Of a DNA stretch of 22,675 nt, positions 15,964-22,675 are shown piece after piece. A program made the position numbers and the translations under genes. Location of the stretch: NCBI GenBank assembly GCA_963589235.1, contig CAVAJX010000111.1:1-22675 (forward strand). Direction: 5' to 3'. Every line of letters begins with the position of its first letter. Within the stretch, counting starts at the first letter, position 1. The notes beneath the pieces were generated by a model. That model searched no databases and had not been told where the DNA came from. It saw only the letters and a list, made by a program, of their open reading frames with translations. The DNA is from CAG-877 sp963589235. GTDB taxonomy: Bacteria > Bacillota_I > Bacilli_A > RF39 > UBA660.

Positions 15964-17344
15964 CTATAAAGTAGGTATCTATCTAAGACTATCAAAAGAT
16001 GATTCTAATACTAAAGAAAGTGAAAGTATTATAAGTCAAAGAAGTTATATAATGAATTACTTAAACGAAAATAATTACATACTATGTAAGGAATATGTCG
16101 ATGATGGTATATCAGGAACTACTTTTGATAGACCAGGTCTAGAAGAATTATTACTCGATATAAAAAACAAGAAAATCAACTTAGTCGTAACAAAAGATTT
16201 ATCTAGACTAGGTAGAAACAATGGAAAAATGAGTATACTGTTAGATGAGTATTTTGTTAAATATAATGTCAGATTTATCGCAATAAATGATAATTATGAT
16301 AACTTTAATAATGAAACAACAGAACTAGTCTGGCTAAAAAACGGTATAAATGAAATGTATGCTTTAGATATATCTAAAAAAGTAAAAAGTAGTTTAAAAA
16401 TAAGAAAAAAACAAGGACTATATACTGGCTGGAAAGCACCCTATGGCTATAAAAGATCAAATAAAGATTATCATAAATTGATACCAGATAAAAATGCATC
16501 TTTAATTGTAAAAAAAATATTCAATTTAGCTCTAAAAAATAATTATTCACAAATAGCTAGAATCTTAAATAATGAAAATATAGAAACACCAAGTTCATAT
16601 GCCAATATAAGTTATATGCATCCAGAATGGAGTCCCACAACCATAAAAGAAATTCTAACAAATCAAACATACTTAGGACATACTGTCCAAGGTAAAAGGA
16701 AAAAAATAAGTTACAAACTAAAAAAAGAAGCAAAAGTAAAAGAAGAAGACTGGATAATTGTAAAAAATACCCATGAAGCAATAATTGATACTAATTTATT
16801 TAAAGAAGTACAAGAAAAAATATTGAAAAGAAAAACCAAAAACAAAACAAAAAAAACATATTTACTAAGTAATTTACTTTATTGTAAAGACTGCAATCAC
16901 AGTATAAATATTTTAAAAAGTAAAGATAAAAAAAGACTTTATTGTAGTTGTTCATACTATAGAAGAAATCCTAAAAAGTGTTCACCAAAGTGTATGAATT
17001 ATCAAAAATTAGAAAGTCAAATTAAAAATGAAATAAAAAATATAGTTGAACCAGTAATTAGTATTATTGAAAAAGAAAACAGTCAAATCCAAAAAATAAA
17101 TAAAATATCTTTGTCCTTAAAAAAAACACATATCAATTATTTAAATAAAAAAATAACTAAAGAAAAGTATCAGAAAATAGAAGAAGAATTAAAAAAAGAG
17201 TTATCAGTAATAAAAAATAAAACAAAATATAATATAACTGAAATTTTAAATGATAAGTCTTTTTTAGAACTAATAATAGAAAGAATCTATCTAACTAAAG
17301 ATAAAAATATAGAACTTTATCTAAATTTTAATAATCTTTTTTAA
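15956..17344 (+). CDS. Large serine recombinase (integrase of the element)
   Basis: A 462-aa site-specific recombinase that should integrate and excise the element. The N-terminal resolvase domain starts VGIYLRLSKDD with nucleophile Ser13, then SESIISQR, DGISGTTFDRPG and KDLSRLGRN. The Recombinase domain follows (GWKAPYGYKR..., then WSPTTIKEILTNQTYLGHTVQGK). A zinc ribbon is formed by Cys310, Cys313, Cys330 or Cys332, Cys342 and Cys346, and a lysine/glutamate-rich coiled-coil segment follows. All key motifs are present, so it looks active. The start overlaps the 28-codon ORF. The stop codon (17342-17344) lies inside the right attachment arm, the usual place for such an integrase gene. No separate excision factor is recognised. 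Confidence 0.95.
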   Translation: MNDYKVGIYLRLSKDDSNTKESESIISQRSYIMNYLNENNYILCKEYVDDGISGTTFDRPGLEELLLDIKNKKINLVVTKDLSRLGRNNGKMSILLDEYFVKYNVRFIAINDNYDNFNNETTELVWLKNGINEMYALDISKKVKSSLKIRKKQGLYTGWKAPYGYKRSNKDYHKLIPDKNASLIVKKIFNLALKNNYSQIARILNNENIETPSSYANISYMHPEWSPTTIKEILTNQTYLGHTVQGKRKKISYKLKKEAKVKEEDWIIVKNTHEAIIDTNLFKEVQEKILKRKTKNKTKKTYLLSNLLYCKDCNHSINILKSKDKKRLYCSCSYYRRNPKKCSPKCMNYQKLESQIKNEIKNIVEPVISIIEKENSQIQKINKISLSLKKTHINYLNKKITKEKYQKIEEELKKELSVIKNKTKYNITEILNDKSFLELIIERIYLTKDKNIELYLNFNNLF

Positions 17345-17370
17345 AGACGAAACCCAGCTCGTCCTCCGAT
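17334..17370 (+). other. Right attachment junction of the element
   Basis: Element arm ATCTTTTTTAAAGACGAAAC at 17334-17353, core CC at 17354-17355, then chromosomal arm AGCTCGTCCTCCGAT at 17356-17370 in the SBP gene. Joining the two chromosomal arms gives an attB with partial dyad symmetry (8 of 15 positions). Confidence 0.88.
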
Positions 17371-17805
17371 AACATCTTTTCCTTTTAAATCATCTAAAGT
17401 AAAATTATCAAATTTCTCTCTAGATACTAAGAATGATCCATCCTTTTGTGTAAGTTGTGCAAAAGTTTTTAAATAATCTTTTTCATTAGCATTATAAACA
17501 TAAATTGTAGCCTCACTTCCAGAAAAGCCTATATCAGCATCTCCTGATAATACTGCAGCAGTGACTTTATCTGCTCCAGCAGTTAGAATTAAATTAACAT
17601 CAATTCCATTATCTTCAAAATAACCATTTTCTATAGCTGCATACATTGGTGCATAAAAAATAGTATGAGCCACTTCAGCTAAGGTTATCTTTGTATTCTT
17701 ATTAGTATCATCCTTTTTACCCTTATTTAAATCTAAGAATAAAGAACCAACCATTAAAAATACTAAAACAAAAAATAAGCAATAAAATAAAATATTCTTT
17801 TTCAT
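17341..17805 (-). pseudogene. 5' half of the interrupted SBP gene (NMT1/THI5-like)
   Basis: A 154-codon fragment encoding the first lobe of an NMT1/THI5-like SBP: a hydrophobic N-terminal segment, then ITLAEVAHTIFYAPMYAAIENGYFEDNGI, GADKVTAAVLSGDADIGFSGSEA and LKGKDVIGGRAG. The last three codons (Phe-Arg-Leu) and the TAA stop are supplied by the element. The rest of the gene is at 8279-8828. AAAGGAG upstream sets the ATG at 17805. The N-terminus lacks a lipobox cysteine next to its hydrophobic core, so the intact protein would be held by an uncleaved segment or another signal rather than by a lipid. The fragment alone cannot form the two-lobed binding site. Confidence 0.92.
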
Positions 17806-17826
17806 AAATCTCCTTTCTACTAAAAT

Positions 17827-17832
17827 ATTATA
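17827..17832 (-). promoter_or_regulatory. -10 element of the interrupted transporter operon
   Basis: On the minus strand, TATAAT at 17832-17827 lies upstream of the AAAGGAG Shine-Dalgarno and the SBP ATG at 17805. No good -35 is seen. It is the only recognisable promoter for the SBP-ATPase-permease operon and is now cut off from the last two genes. Confidence 0.45.
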
Positions 17833-18096
17833 TGAATAATTTATAATTTTGCTATAGACACATTGTAAGATTTAGTATCTAATAATTACTAATATATAAG
17901 AATATTTAATATTATCAAGGCAATTAGTTTTGCTAGTTTTTATAAAAATGATAATTTTTCAAATAAAAATTAAATTTATTCAAATTATTATTTTAAAATA
18001 TAATAGAACATGATAAATTATATTTAATCAGTAGAGAATGTATTAGATATTGCTCTATTTAAACGTAAAAATACCAAGAAAAGAGAGGATAATAAA
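17833..18096. other. AT-rich intergenic region between divergent genes
   Basis: This ~260-base stretch separates the SBP fragment (minus) from the Maf-like gene (plus). It holds a TATAAT at 17999-18004 that may serve the plus-strand gene, with only weak -35 candidates. The Maf-like gene's ribosome site AGAGGA is at 18084-18089. No tRNA, riboswitch or further ORF is recognised. Confidence 0.4.
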
Positions 18097-18681
18097 ATGA
18101 AATTAATTTTAGCAAGTACATCAAAACTAAAAAATGGAATATTAGACAAGGTTGGATTAAATCATGGACAAATTGCCAGTGACTTTGAAGAAGTATCTTT
18201 AAATAGAGATGATGTTTATCAATATGTTAAAGATCTATCATATGGAAAAGCAAAAAGTATAGAAGAAAAAGTAGATGATGTTATTATATTAGGAATAGAT
18301 ACTGTAGTTTTTGCCTCTGGTAAGATATTAGAAAAACCAAAAACAAAAGAAGAAGCTAAAGAAAATTTAAAATTATCAGCTGGCAAAACAACATCAGTAA
18401 TTACTGGAATAACATTAATTAACAAGTATACAAATGAAGTAGTTCAAGATTTTCAAGAAACTAAAATAACTTTAAATGAAATAAGTGATGAAGATATTGA
18501 ATATTATATTGAAAATGAACCAGGTGTTATGTATGCATCAGGATTTATTGTAGAAACAATAGTATCCAATTTTATAAAAGAGATAGATGGAAGTTTCTAT
18601 AATATTCTTGGTGTTCCTGTTGAAAAAATATATGAACAATTATTAAAATGGAATATTCATCTTAAAGATTTAAAAAAATAA
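18097..18681 (+). CDS. maf: Maf-like nucleoside triphosphate pyrophosphatase
   Basis: A 194-aa protein of the Maf/YhdE/YceF family, house-cleaning pyrophosphatases that hydrolyse dTTP/UTP or modified nucleotides. Family features are the N-terminal LILASTSKLKNGILDKVGL (compare LASxSPRRxELL), ILGIDTVVFASGKILEKPKTKEEA with the catalytic Asp, SAGKTTSVITGI, and the C-terminal IKEIDGSFYNILGVPV. The usual SPRR of motif 1 reads TSKLK and the GIQG region reads YASGFIV, so it is a divergent member whose substrate cannot be assigned. It appears monocistronic, with its own ribosome site (AGAGGA) and a strong terminator after it. Confidence 0.82.
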   Translation: MKLILASTSKLKNGILDKVGLNHGQIASDFEEVSLNRDDVYQYVKDLSYGKAKSIEEKVDDVIILGIDTVVFASGKILEKPKTKEEAKENLKLSAGKTTSVITGITLINKYTNEVVQDFQETKITLNEISDEDIEYYIENEPGVMYASGFIVETIVSNFIKEIDGSFYNILGVPVEKIYEQLLKWNIHLKDLKK

Positions 18682-18699
18682 TAAAAAATGATATTACAA

Positions 18700-18746
18700 A
18701 AAGACTCCTTTTAAAAAATATATCAATAAAAAGGAGTCTTTATTTT
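18700..18746 (+). terminator. Intrinsic terminator after maf
   Basis: A perfect 13-bp stem pairs 18700-18712 with 18729-18741 (AAAGACTCCTTTT and its complement), with a 16-base loop and a following T-rich tail. Confidence 0.85.
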
Positions 18747-18861
18747 GAAAATTATTATAAATTATTTGAAAACTGAAAAATTGAAAAATAATAAAATAAA
18801 ATATTATATGAATAATTATCAGTTTGTGTTATAGTATTAATTGATAAAGAAAGGAGAAAAC

Positions 18862-19395
18862 ATGAAATTATTAGTAATATCAGACATACATGGAATAAAA
18901 ACAAATTTACCATTAATTAAAAAGAAATTTAAAGAATTTTCTTGTGATAGTTTAATAGTATTAGGAGACTTATATTATAACTATGGTAGAACTGGTCAAG
19001 ATGATTATGATCCAGAATACGTAAGAAATTTTTTAGATTCATTTTCAGATAAATTAGTTTGTATGAAAGGTAATTGTGATGAAAATATTAATACATATTT
19101 AGAACCGTTTGATATCATACCTGGTTGTATAAATATGAAAATTAATAATAAAAATGTTTATTTTACTCATGGTCATGTGTATAACAAAAGAACATGGCAC
19201 AAAGATAATGCTATTTTAATATCTGGTCATACCCATATAGCTGAGTTTACTAATATTGGCAAATGTACTTATATTAATCCTGGATCTATCTCTTTACCAT
19301 TAGGTAAAGAAGATGCAAGTTACATGCTTATTACTGAGGAAAAGTGTATAGTAGCGGATATTAATGATCAAATAATATTTGAAAAAGACATTTAG
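18862..19395 (+). CDS. YfcE/MJ0936-type metallophosphodiesterase
   Basis: A 177-aa calcineurin-like phosphoesterase of the YfcE family. The metal-binding motifs appear in the usual order: SDIHG at 7-11, LGDLYYN, KGNCDEN, FTHGH and SGHTH, followed by INPGSISLP, which is typical of this family. Family members hydrolyse phosphodiesters with Mn2+, but the physiological substrate is mostly unknown. The start at 18862 is fixed by AAAGGAG just upstream. A TTG at 18841 in the same frame lies before that site and is not used. An extended -10 (TGT then TATAGT at 18830-18835) suggests its own promoter. It lies just before the surface-protein operon, apparently as a separate unit. Confidence 0.92.
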   Translation: MKLLVISDIHGIKTNLPLIKKKFKEFSCDSLIVLGDLYYNYGRTGQDDYDPEYVRNFLDSFSDKLVCMKGNCDENINTYLEPFDIIPGCINMKINNKNVYFTHGHVYNKRTWHKDNAILISGHTHIAEFTNIGKCTYINPGSISLPLGKEDASYMLITEEKCIVADINDQIIFEKDI

Positions 19396-19407
19396 ATAAA
19401 GTAAAAC

Positions 19408-19436
19408 TTGCAAAAAAATAAAAAATATGATATAAT
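19408..19436 (+). promoter_or_regulatory. Strong promoter of the surface-protein/sortase operon
   Basis: The -35 TTGCAA (19408-19413), a 17-bp spacer and a perfect TATAAT (19431-19436) preceded by TGA (extended -10) make the best promoter match in the window. It drives the gene at 19468. Confidence 0.85.
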
Positions 19437-19467
19437 ATAGCCACATTTGAGGGGAAAGGTGAATAAA

Positions 19468-20991
19468 ATGAAAAAGTATTTAAGTAAAGTAAGAATCTTT
19501 ATAATGATGATTCTAACAGGAGTCATCCTAGGATCAAACGTTTTAAATGTTAACGCAGTTGCTCAAACAATATCACTAGGTTCAGGTGAACAATTACCTG
19601 CATATCTAGCTGGAGTAACATTCAAAACAAAAGTAACAACATCAGGAGAATATATTTATTGTTTAAATATACATAAGGCAACAAGTCAAAATGTAAAAGC
19701 TACCTTAGTGGGAGAAATGGATGCTGGTTTTGCATACCTAATGGAACATGGTTATCCAAGTGTAAGTATTACGGGTAATGCATCAAAAGATTACTATATA
19801 ACACAAGCAGCAGTTTGGTGGTATCTAGATGAAACTACAGGTAGTTCAAACTTAAGTAACAACTTCAAGTCACAAGCAAGTGACCCTAATGGTATTAGAC
19901 AATATATCAAAACATTAGTTGCTGGAGCTAAAAAAGCAAAAGCTGCTGGTTATACAAAAACAGCTATATCATTATCAATTTCAAGTAATGAAATGAAATT
20001 ATCATCTGATTCAAAATATTTTGAATCTGAGTATTTCAAAGTAACATCAACTAACGTAAGTACATATAACGTATCTGTTAGTAATGCACCAGACGGAACT
20101 TTAATAGTTGATGCATCAGGTAATAACAAAACATCATTTGCAAAAAACGAAAGTTTTAAAATAAGAATACCAGCATCAAAAGTAACAGATACTAAACTAA
20201 ACTTAACAGTAAAAGTTTCAGCAACAGGAACAGTAAATAAAGCTTATGAATATAAGCCATCAAATAGTAAAATGCAAAACTGTATGCCATCTGTATTAAC
20301 TCCTGAAAAACAAAATGTATCAGCTACTGCTAATTTAACATTATCAAGTTCACAAGTAACAATTGTTAAATTAGATAGAGCTACAGATAAAGCTTTAGCA
20401 GGAGCTACACTAGTATTAAAAGATGCCTCTGGTAAAGAAATTACTAGATGGAAATCAACTACAAATGCTCATGTAATTAGAAACTTAGAAAATGGTACTT
20501 ATACAGTTGAAGAAATTGATGCTCCAAAAGGTTATAAGAAAATAACAGAGCCAATTAAATTTACTATTACTGATAGTAATAGAAATATAACTGTAAAAGT
20601 ATACAATGATGCAAAATCAAGTGTAGTAACAATTACTAAGATAGATGCTTCAACTGGAAAAGCTTTAGCAGGAGCAATTCTAGTAATTAAAAATGCTAAT
20701 GGAGAAGAAGTAGCTAGATTTGAAACTACTACAGAACCAAAAGTATTTACAGACTTAGCTGATGGTACATATACAATTGAAGAAGTACAAGCACCAGAAG
20801 GTTATAAGAAAAGTGATGAAGTAATAACAATTACAATTGATGATGAACATGAATCTCATCAAGTAACTTTCAATAACTATCCAGAAGTACCTGTACCAGA
20901 TACAGCATCAACAAGTTCAATTATAATGACAATTCTTGGTATATTATTAATCGGATCTACTTTAGGATTCATATATAAGAATGCCAAGAGA
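19468..20991 (+). CDS. Thioester-domain, Cna_B-repeat surface protein with VPDTAS sorting signal
   Basis: A secreted, wall-anchored protein of 507-508 aa. Order of parts: signal peptide; thioester domain with Cys65 in YCLN and Gln113 in TQAAVWW, the pair that forms the Cys-Gln thioester known to bond covalently to host proteins in Gram-positive adhesins; a middle beta-rich region; two Cna_B/SpaA-like repeats (TIVKLDRATDKALAGATLVLKD and TITKIDASTGKALAGAILVIKN, each ending in VEEIDAPKGY or IEEVQAPEGY, with the Lys and Glu of isopeptide-bonded domains); then VPDTAS (476-481), a membrane segment and NAKR. VPDTAS is a variant of LPxTG. The start at 19468 is set by AAGGTGA, not by the TTG at 19447. 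The sortase gene overlaps its end. It is probably an adhesin or minor pilin tip; its target is unknown. Confidence 0.9.
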
Positions 20992-21628
20992 TAAAAAAAA
21001 GTCAAAGAAATCAAGAATCTCTCCTAGTGTAACTACTACAATTTGTGCGATAGTGATACTAATTGGGGGATTCTTTCTTTCATATAGTTATGTTCAGTCA
21101 AAAAAGGTTATGGCCTATGACTATATGTCAAACATCTTCTATACTTCAAATAATCAAAATATTATAGAAGATGATGGAATAGCAGAGAAAGAGGAAACGG
21201 TGGAAACCGAGGTAACAAATGAATACATTGGTTACTTAAATATACCAAAGATAAATTTAACAAAAGGTTTCTTAAGTAAAAACGCTCCAGATAATAACGT
21301 TGATAAGAACCTTTACACAGTACCTGGTTCATCGTATCCAGATGTAGAATCAGGTAACCTAATTTTAGCAGGTCACTCTGGTACAGGCTGGAATGCTTTC
21401 TTCAATGACTTATACAAACTAAAAAAAGGTGACTATGCTTATATAACATATAAGAATAAAAAATATGCTTATAAAATTGTTAACATATATAAACAAGATA
21501 AAGTTGGTACAATAGCAATTTACAGAAATTATGATAAAACAACATTGACTTTAGTAACTTGTACTAATTATGAATCAACAACACAAACAATTTATATAGC
21601 TGAACTTCAAGAAATAACAGAAGCGTAA
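20981..21628 (+). CDS. Sortase family transpeptidase
   Basis: A 215-aa membrane-bound sortase that should anchor the preceding protein to the cell wall. It has a basic N-terminus and one membrane segment (about residues 19-36), then GYLNIPKINLTKGFL and AGHSGTGWNAFFNDLYKLKKGD with catalytic His132, and TLVTCTNYE with catalytic Cys194. The third catalytic residue, an Arg usually 8-9 residues after the Cys, is absent: the sequence there is ESTTQTIYIAEL, and no Arg follows to the end. It overlaps the surface-protein gene by about 14 bases, strong evidence that the two work together. The class is uncertain (B- or D-like). Confidence 0.9.
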   Translation: MPRDKKKSKKSRISPSVTTTICAIVILIGGFFLSYSYVQSKKVMAYDYMSNIFYTSNNQNIIEDDGIAEKEETVETEVTNEYIGYLNIPKINLTKGFLSKNAPDNNVDKNLYTVPGSSYPDVESGNLILAGHSGTGWNAFFNDLYKLKKGDYAYITYKNKKYAYKIVNIYKQDKVGTIAIYRNYDKTTLTLVTCTNYESTTQTIYIAELQEITEA

Positions 21629-21656
21629 AAAAAGAAAAAGGGATGGTTGAATAGTT

Positions 21657-22532
21657 ATGGAAAGATTATCATTTATGGATAAATTATCAGTATTACTAGA
21701 AATAACAAAATCTTCTAGTCTATACATTGTAATACTAATAGCGATACTAGCACTAGGTTTAATATTATTATCAACTAATAATAAAAAAGCCAAAGGTAGT
21801 AAATTTTTCTATGCTATTATTTACGCAATAATTATAATGACATTATTATATGCTTACAGAGATAGTTTAAGTAATATGATGGATTATATGATGAATAACT
21901 TATTTATACTTATATATTTCCCTAACTTAGCTATTTATGTAGCAGCCATCCTAATAAGTAATATTATTATCTGGGTAACAGTTTTTAATAAAAAAGTACC
22001 AAAGATAATAAAAAGAATTAATGTTTCAATATATTGTATTATTACTTATATATTAATGTTAATTTTAAATATCATAAACGAAAATAAACTTGACGTTTTT
22101 AGTCAGTCATCTGTATATGGTAACAGTAATGCACAAGCATTAATTGAATTATCAAGTACCATATTTATAGTTTGGATTCTATTCTTAATAGTTTATAAAA
22201 TTATTAAGCCATATGTATATAAAGAACCAGTAAAGACAAAAGTAATAGTTAAAAAAGTAGTAAAAAGACCAGAAAACTATAAGCCAGTTGAGGCTCCATA
22301 CCAAGTTAAAGCTGTAAATAACAGTATCAAAGTAGAGCCTAAACCAGTAGTCACAACTACTCAAACAGCACAATATAATGATCTTTTAACTATCGATGAT
22401 TATAAATTATTACTTAACATCTTAAAAGAACAAAAAGAAAAAGAGAAAAGAGAAAAAGAACGTCAAGAAAGAATTGATAAAGAACAAGAAAAATATAAAG
22501 AATTACAAGATTTATATAGAAGTGTAAGATAA
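21657..22532 (+). CDS. Unrecognised polytopic membrane protein with charged C-terminal tail
   Basis: I do not recognise this 291-aa protein. It shows about five hydrophobic segments, at about residues 22-41, 50-68, 80-110, 119-139 and 160-183, then a Pro/Val/Lys-rich linker and a C-terminal tail that is very rich in Lys, Glu and Arg (from about residue 245) and likely helical or coiled-coil. It begins 28 bases after the sortase stop on the same strand, with no terminator between them, so it is probably the third gene of the surface-protein operon. A terminator overlaps its end. A role in assembly or export of the surface protein is only a guess from position. Confidence 0.8.
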   Translation: MERLSFMDKLSVLLEITKSSSLYIVILIAILALGLILLSTNNKKAKGSKFFYAIIYAIIIMTLLYAYRDSLSNMMDYMMNNLFILIYFPNLAIYVAAILISNIIIWVTVFNKKVPKIIKRINVSIYCIITYILMLILNIINENKLDVFSQSSVYGNSNAQALIELSSTIFIVWILFLIVYKIIKPYVYKEPVKTKVIVKKVVKRPENYKPVEAPYQVKAVNNSIKVEPKPVVTTTQTAQYNDLLTIDDYKLLLNILKEQKEKEKREKERQERIDKEQEKYKELQDLYRSVR

Positions 22533-22546
22533 ACACTTCTTTTTTT
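22518..22546 (+). terminator. Intrinsic terminator of the sortase operon
   Basis: A perfect 8-bp stem AGAAGTGT/ACACTTCT (22518-22525 with 22533-22540) has a 7-base loop that contains most of the stop codon, and a T run extends to 22546. Confidence 0.85.
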
Positions 22547-22638
22547 GATAATAATAGTTGAATCTTGAAAATATTGTAAATAATTGATATACTTTAAATG
22601 TAGAAAAATAGAAAAGAAAGACAAAGTTTGGTGATTAG

Positions 22639-22675
22639 ATGTTGACAAAGAAAGTAATAAAGTCTATCCTTAGAC
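22639..22675 (+). CDS. Start of a CDS running off the window
   Basis: The ATG at 22639 opens a frame (MLTKKVIKSILR...) that continues to the window edge, preceded by GGTGAT at 22630-22635, the common ribosome-site form in this DNA. Only 12 codons are visible, so no function can be given. Confidence 0.5.
   Translation, partial: MLTKKVIKSILR

Larger units (their letters stand above)
8829..17355 (+). mobile_element. Serine-recombinase element carrying an arginine import and deiminase module
   Basis: This is an insertion of 8,525 bp (core to core) in an SBP gene. It holds a promoter and operator-like repeat, a three-gene polar amino-acid ABC importer, arcA, arcB, an arcC-arcD fusion, a 28-codon ORF and a large serine recombinase. 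The boundaries are set by two facts in the sequence. The interrupted gene rejoins in frame when the segment is removed. The two element ends also form near-identical 20-bp inverted arms around the dinucleotide (CC on the plus strand at 8829-8830 and 17354-17355). Only the 2-bp core is shared between the ends, with no longer target duplication, as serine recombination predicts. There are no phage structural, replication or conjugation genes, so transfer between cells would need help from other elements. Confidence 0.9.

Noticed and set aside
8829..17355. A prophage or conjugative element
   Set aside because: No capsid, tail, lysis, replication, relaxase or type IV secretion genes are present; the inserted genes are metabolic plus one recombinase.
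8814..17370. Transposase-type target-site duplication at the element ends
   Set aside because: Only the 2-bp core (within a short run of C) is shared between the two junctions, and the recombinase is of the serine type, which makes no staggered-fill duplication.
8279..17805. The two SBP fragments as two independent short genes
   Set aside because: They are complementary halves of one fold. One ends and the other begins at the same conserved turn, they rejoin in frame, and the last three codons of the first half come from the element.
18841..18861. TTG start for the YfcE-like gene
   Set aside because: It precedes the AAAGGAG site that fits the ATG at 18862, and SDIHG is then at the usual distance from the N-terminus.
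1..22675. Mycoplasma genetic code (TGA = Trp)
   Set aside because: Trp is written TGG in all recognised proteins, and TGA ends tsaE and the 28-codon ORF at the expected places.
1..22675. CRISPR arrays, tRNA genes, riboswitches
   Set aside because: I saw no regularly spaced direct repeats, no tRNA-like T-loop motif with acceptor pairing, and no recognisable riboswitch core in the intergenic regions.

Overview
The window comes from a very AT-rich low-GC Gram-positive bacterium (Firmicutes/Bacilli), probably an uncultured gut-type lineage close to the Mollicutes. The first ~46 bases look like the 3' end of a short, Mollicutes-like 5S rRNA. TGA is used as a stop (for example at 3339-3341) and Trp is TGG, so this is not the Mycoplasma code. 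A sortase with a wall-anchored substrate (19.4-21.6 kb) implies a cell wall. The lineage is inferred from these features alone.

Layout: (1) 1-92, 5S rRNA tail and terminator. (2) 150-2803, tldD-tldE protease pair. (3) 2883-5384, tsaE-tsaB-rimI-tsaD, the t6A tRNA-modification operon. (4) 5515-6702, FIST-domain protein. (5) 8830 down to 6756, minus strand: the 3' half of a substrate-binding protein (SBP) gene, then its ATPase and permease genes (SsuABC/ThiXYZ type). (6) 8829-17355, a mobile element. (7) 17805 down to 17341, minus strand: the 5' half of the same SBP gene. (8) 18097-19395, Maf-like pyrophosphatase and YfcE-like phosphodiesterase. (9) 19468-22532, thioester-domain surface protein, sortase and a membrane protein. 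(10) A gene start at the right edge.

The main result is the element. The two SBP halves lie 8.5 kb apart on the minus strand and rejoin in frame (...GGRAG + GMPEMTF..., 333 aa) if 8,525 bp is removed. The last gene in the inserted DNA is a 462-aa large serine recombinase whose stop codon lies in the element end. Joining the two element ends recreates an inverted repeat of two 20-bp arms around a GG dinucleotide, the expected form of a serine-integrase attP. The cargo is a polar amino-acid ABC importer (SBP, permease, ATPase) followed by arcA, arcB and an arcC-arcD fusion: an import-plus-degradation arginine deiminase module that makes ATP from arginine. It is a compact analogue of the staphylococcal arginine catabolic mobile element (ACME), built on a different integrase and target.

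Integration inactivates the resident importer's SBP and separates its ATPase and permease genes from the original promoter. Precise excision would restore them. Further oddities are the arcC-arcD fusion, which keeps an internal Shine-Dalgarno and start, a hairpin that hides the Shine-Dalgarno of a 28-codon ORF before the recombinase, and a sortase with no arginine after its catalytic cysteine.
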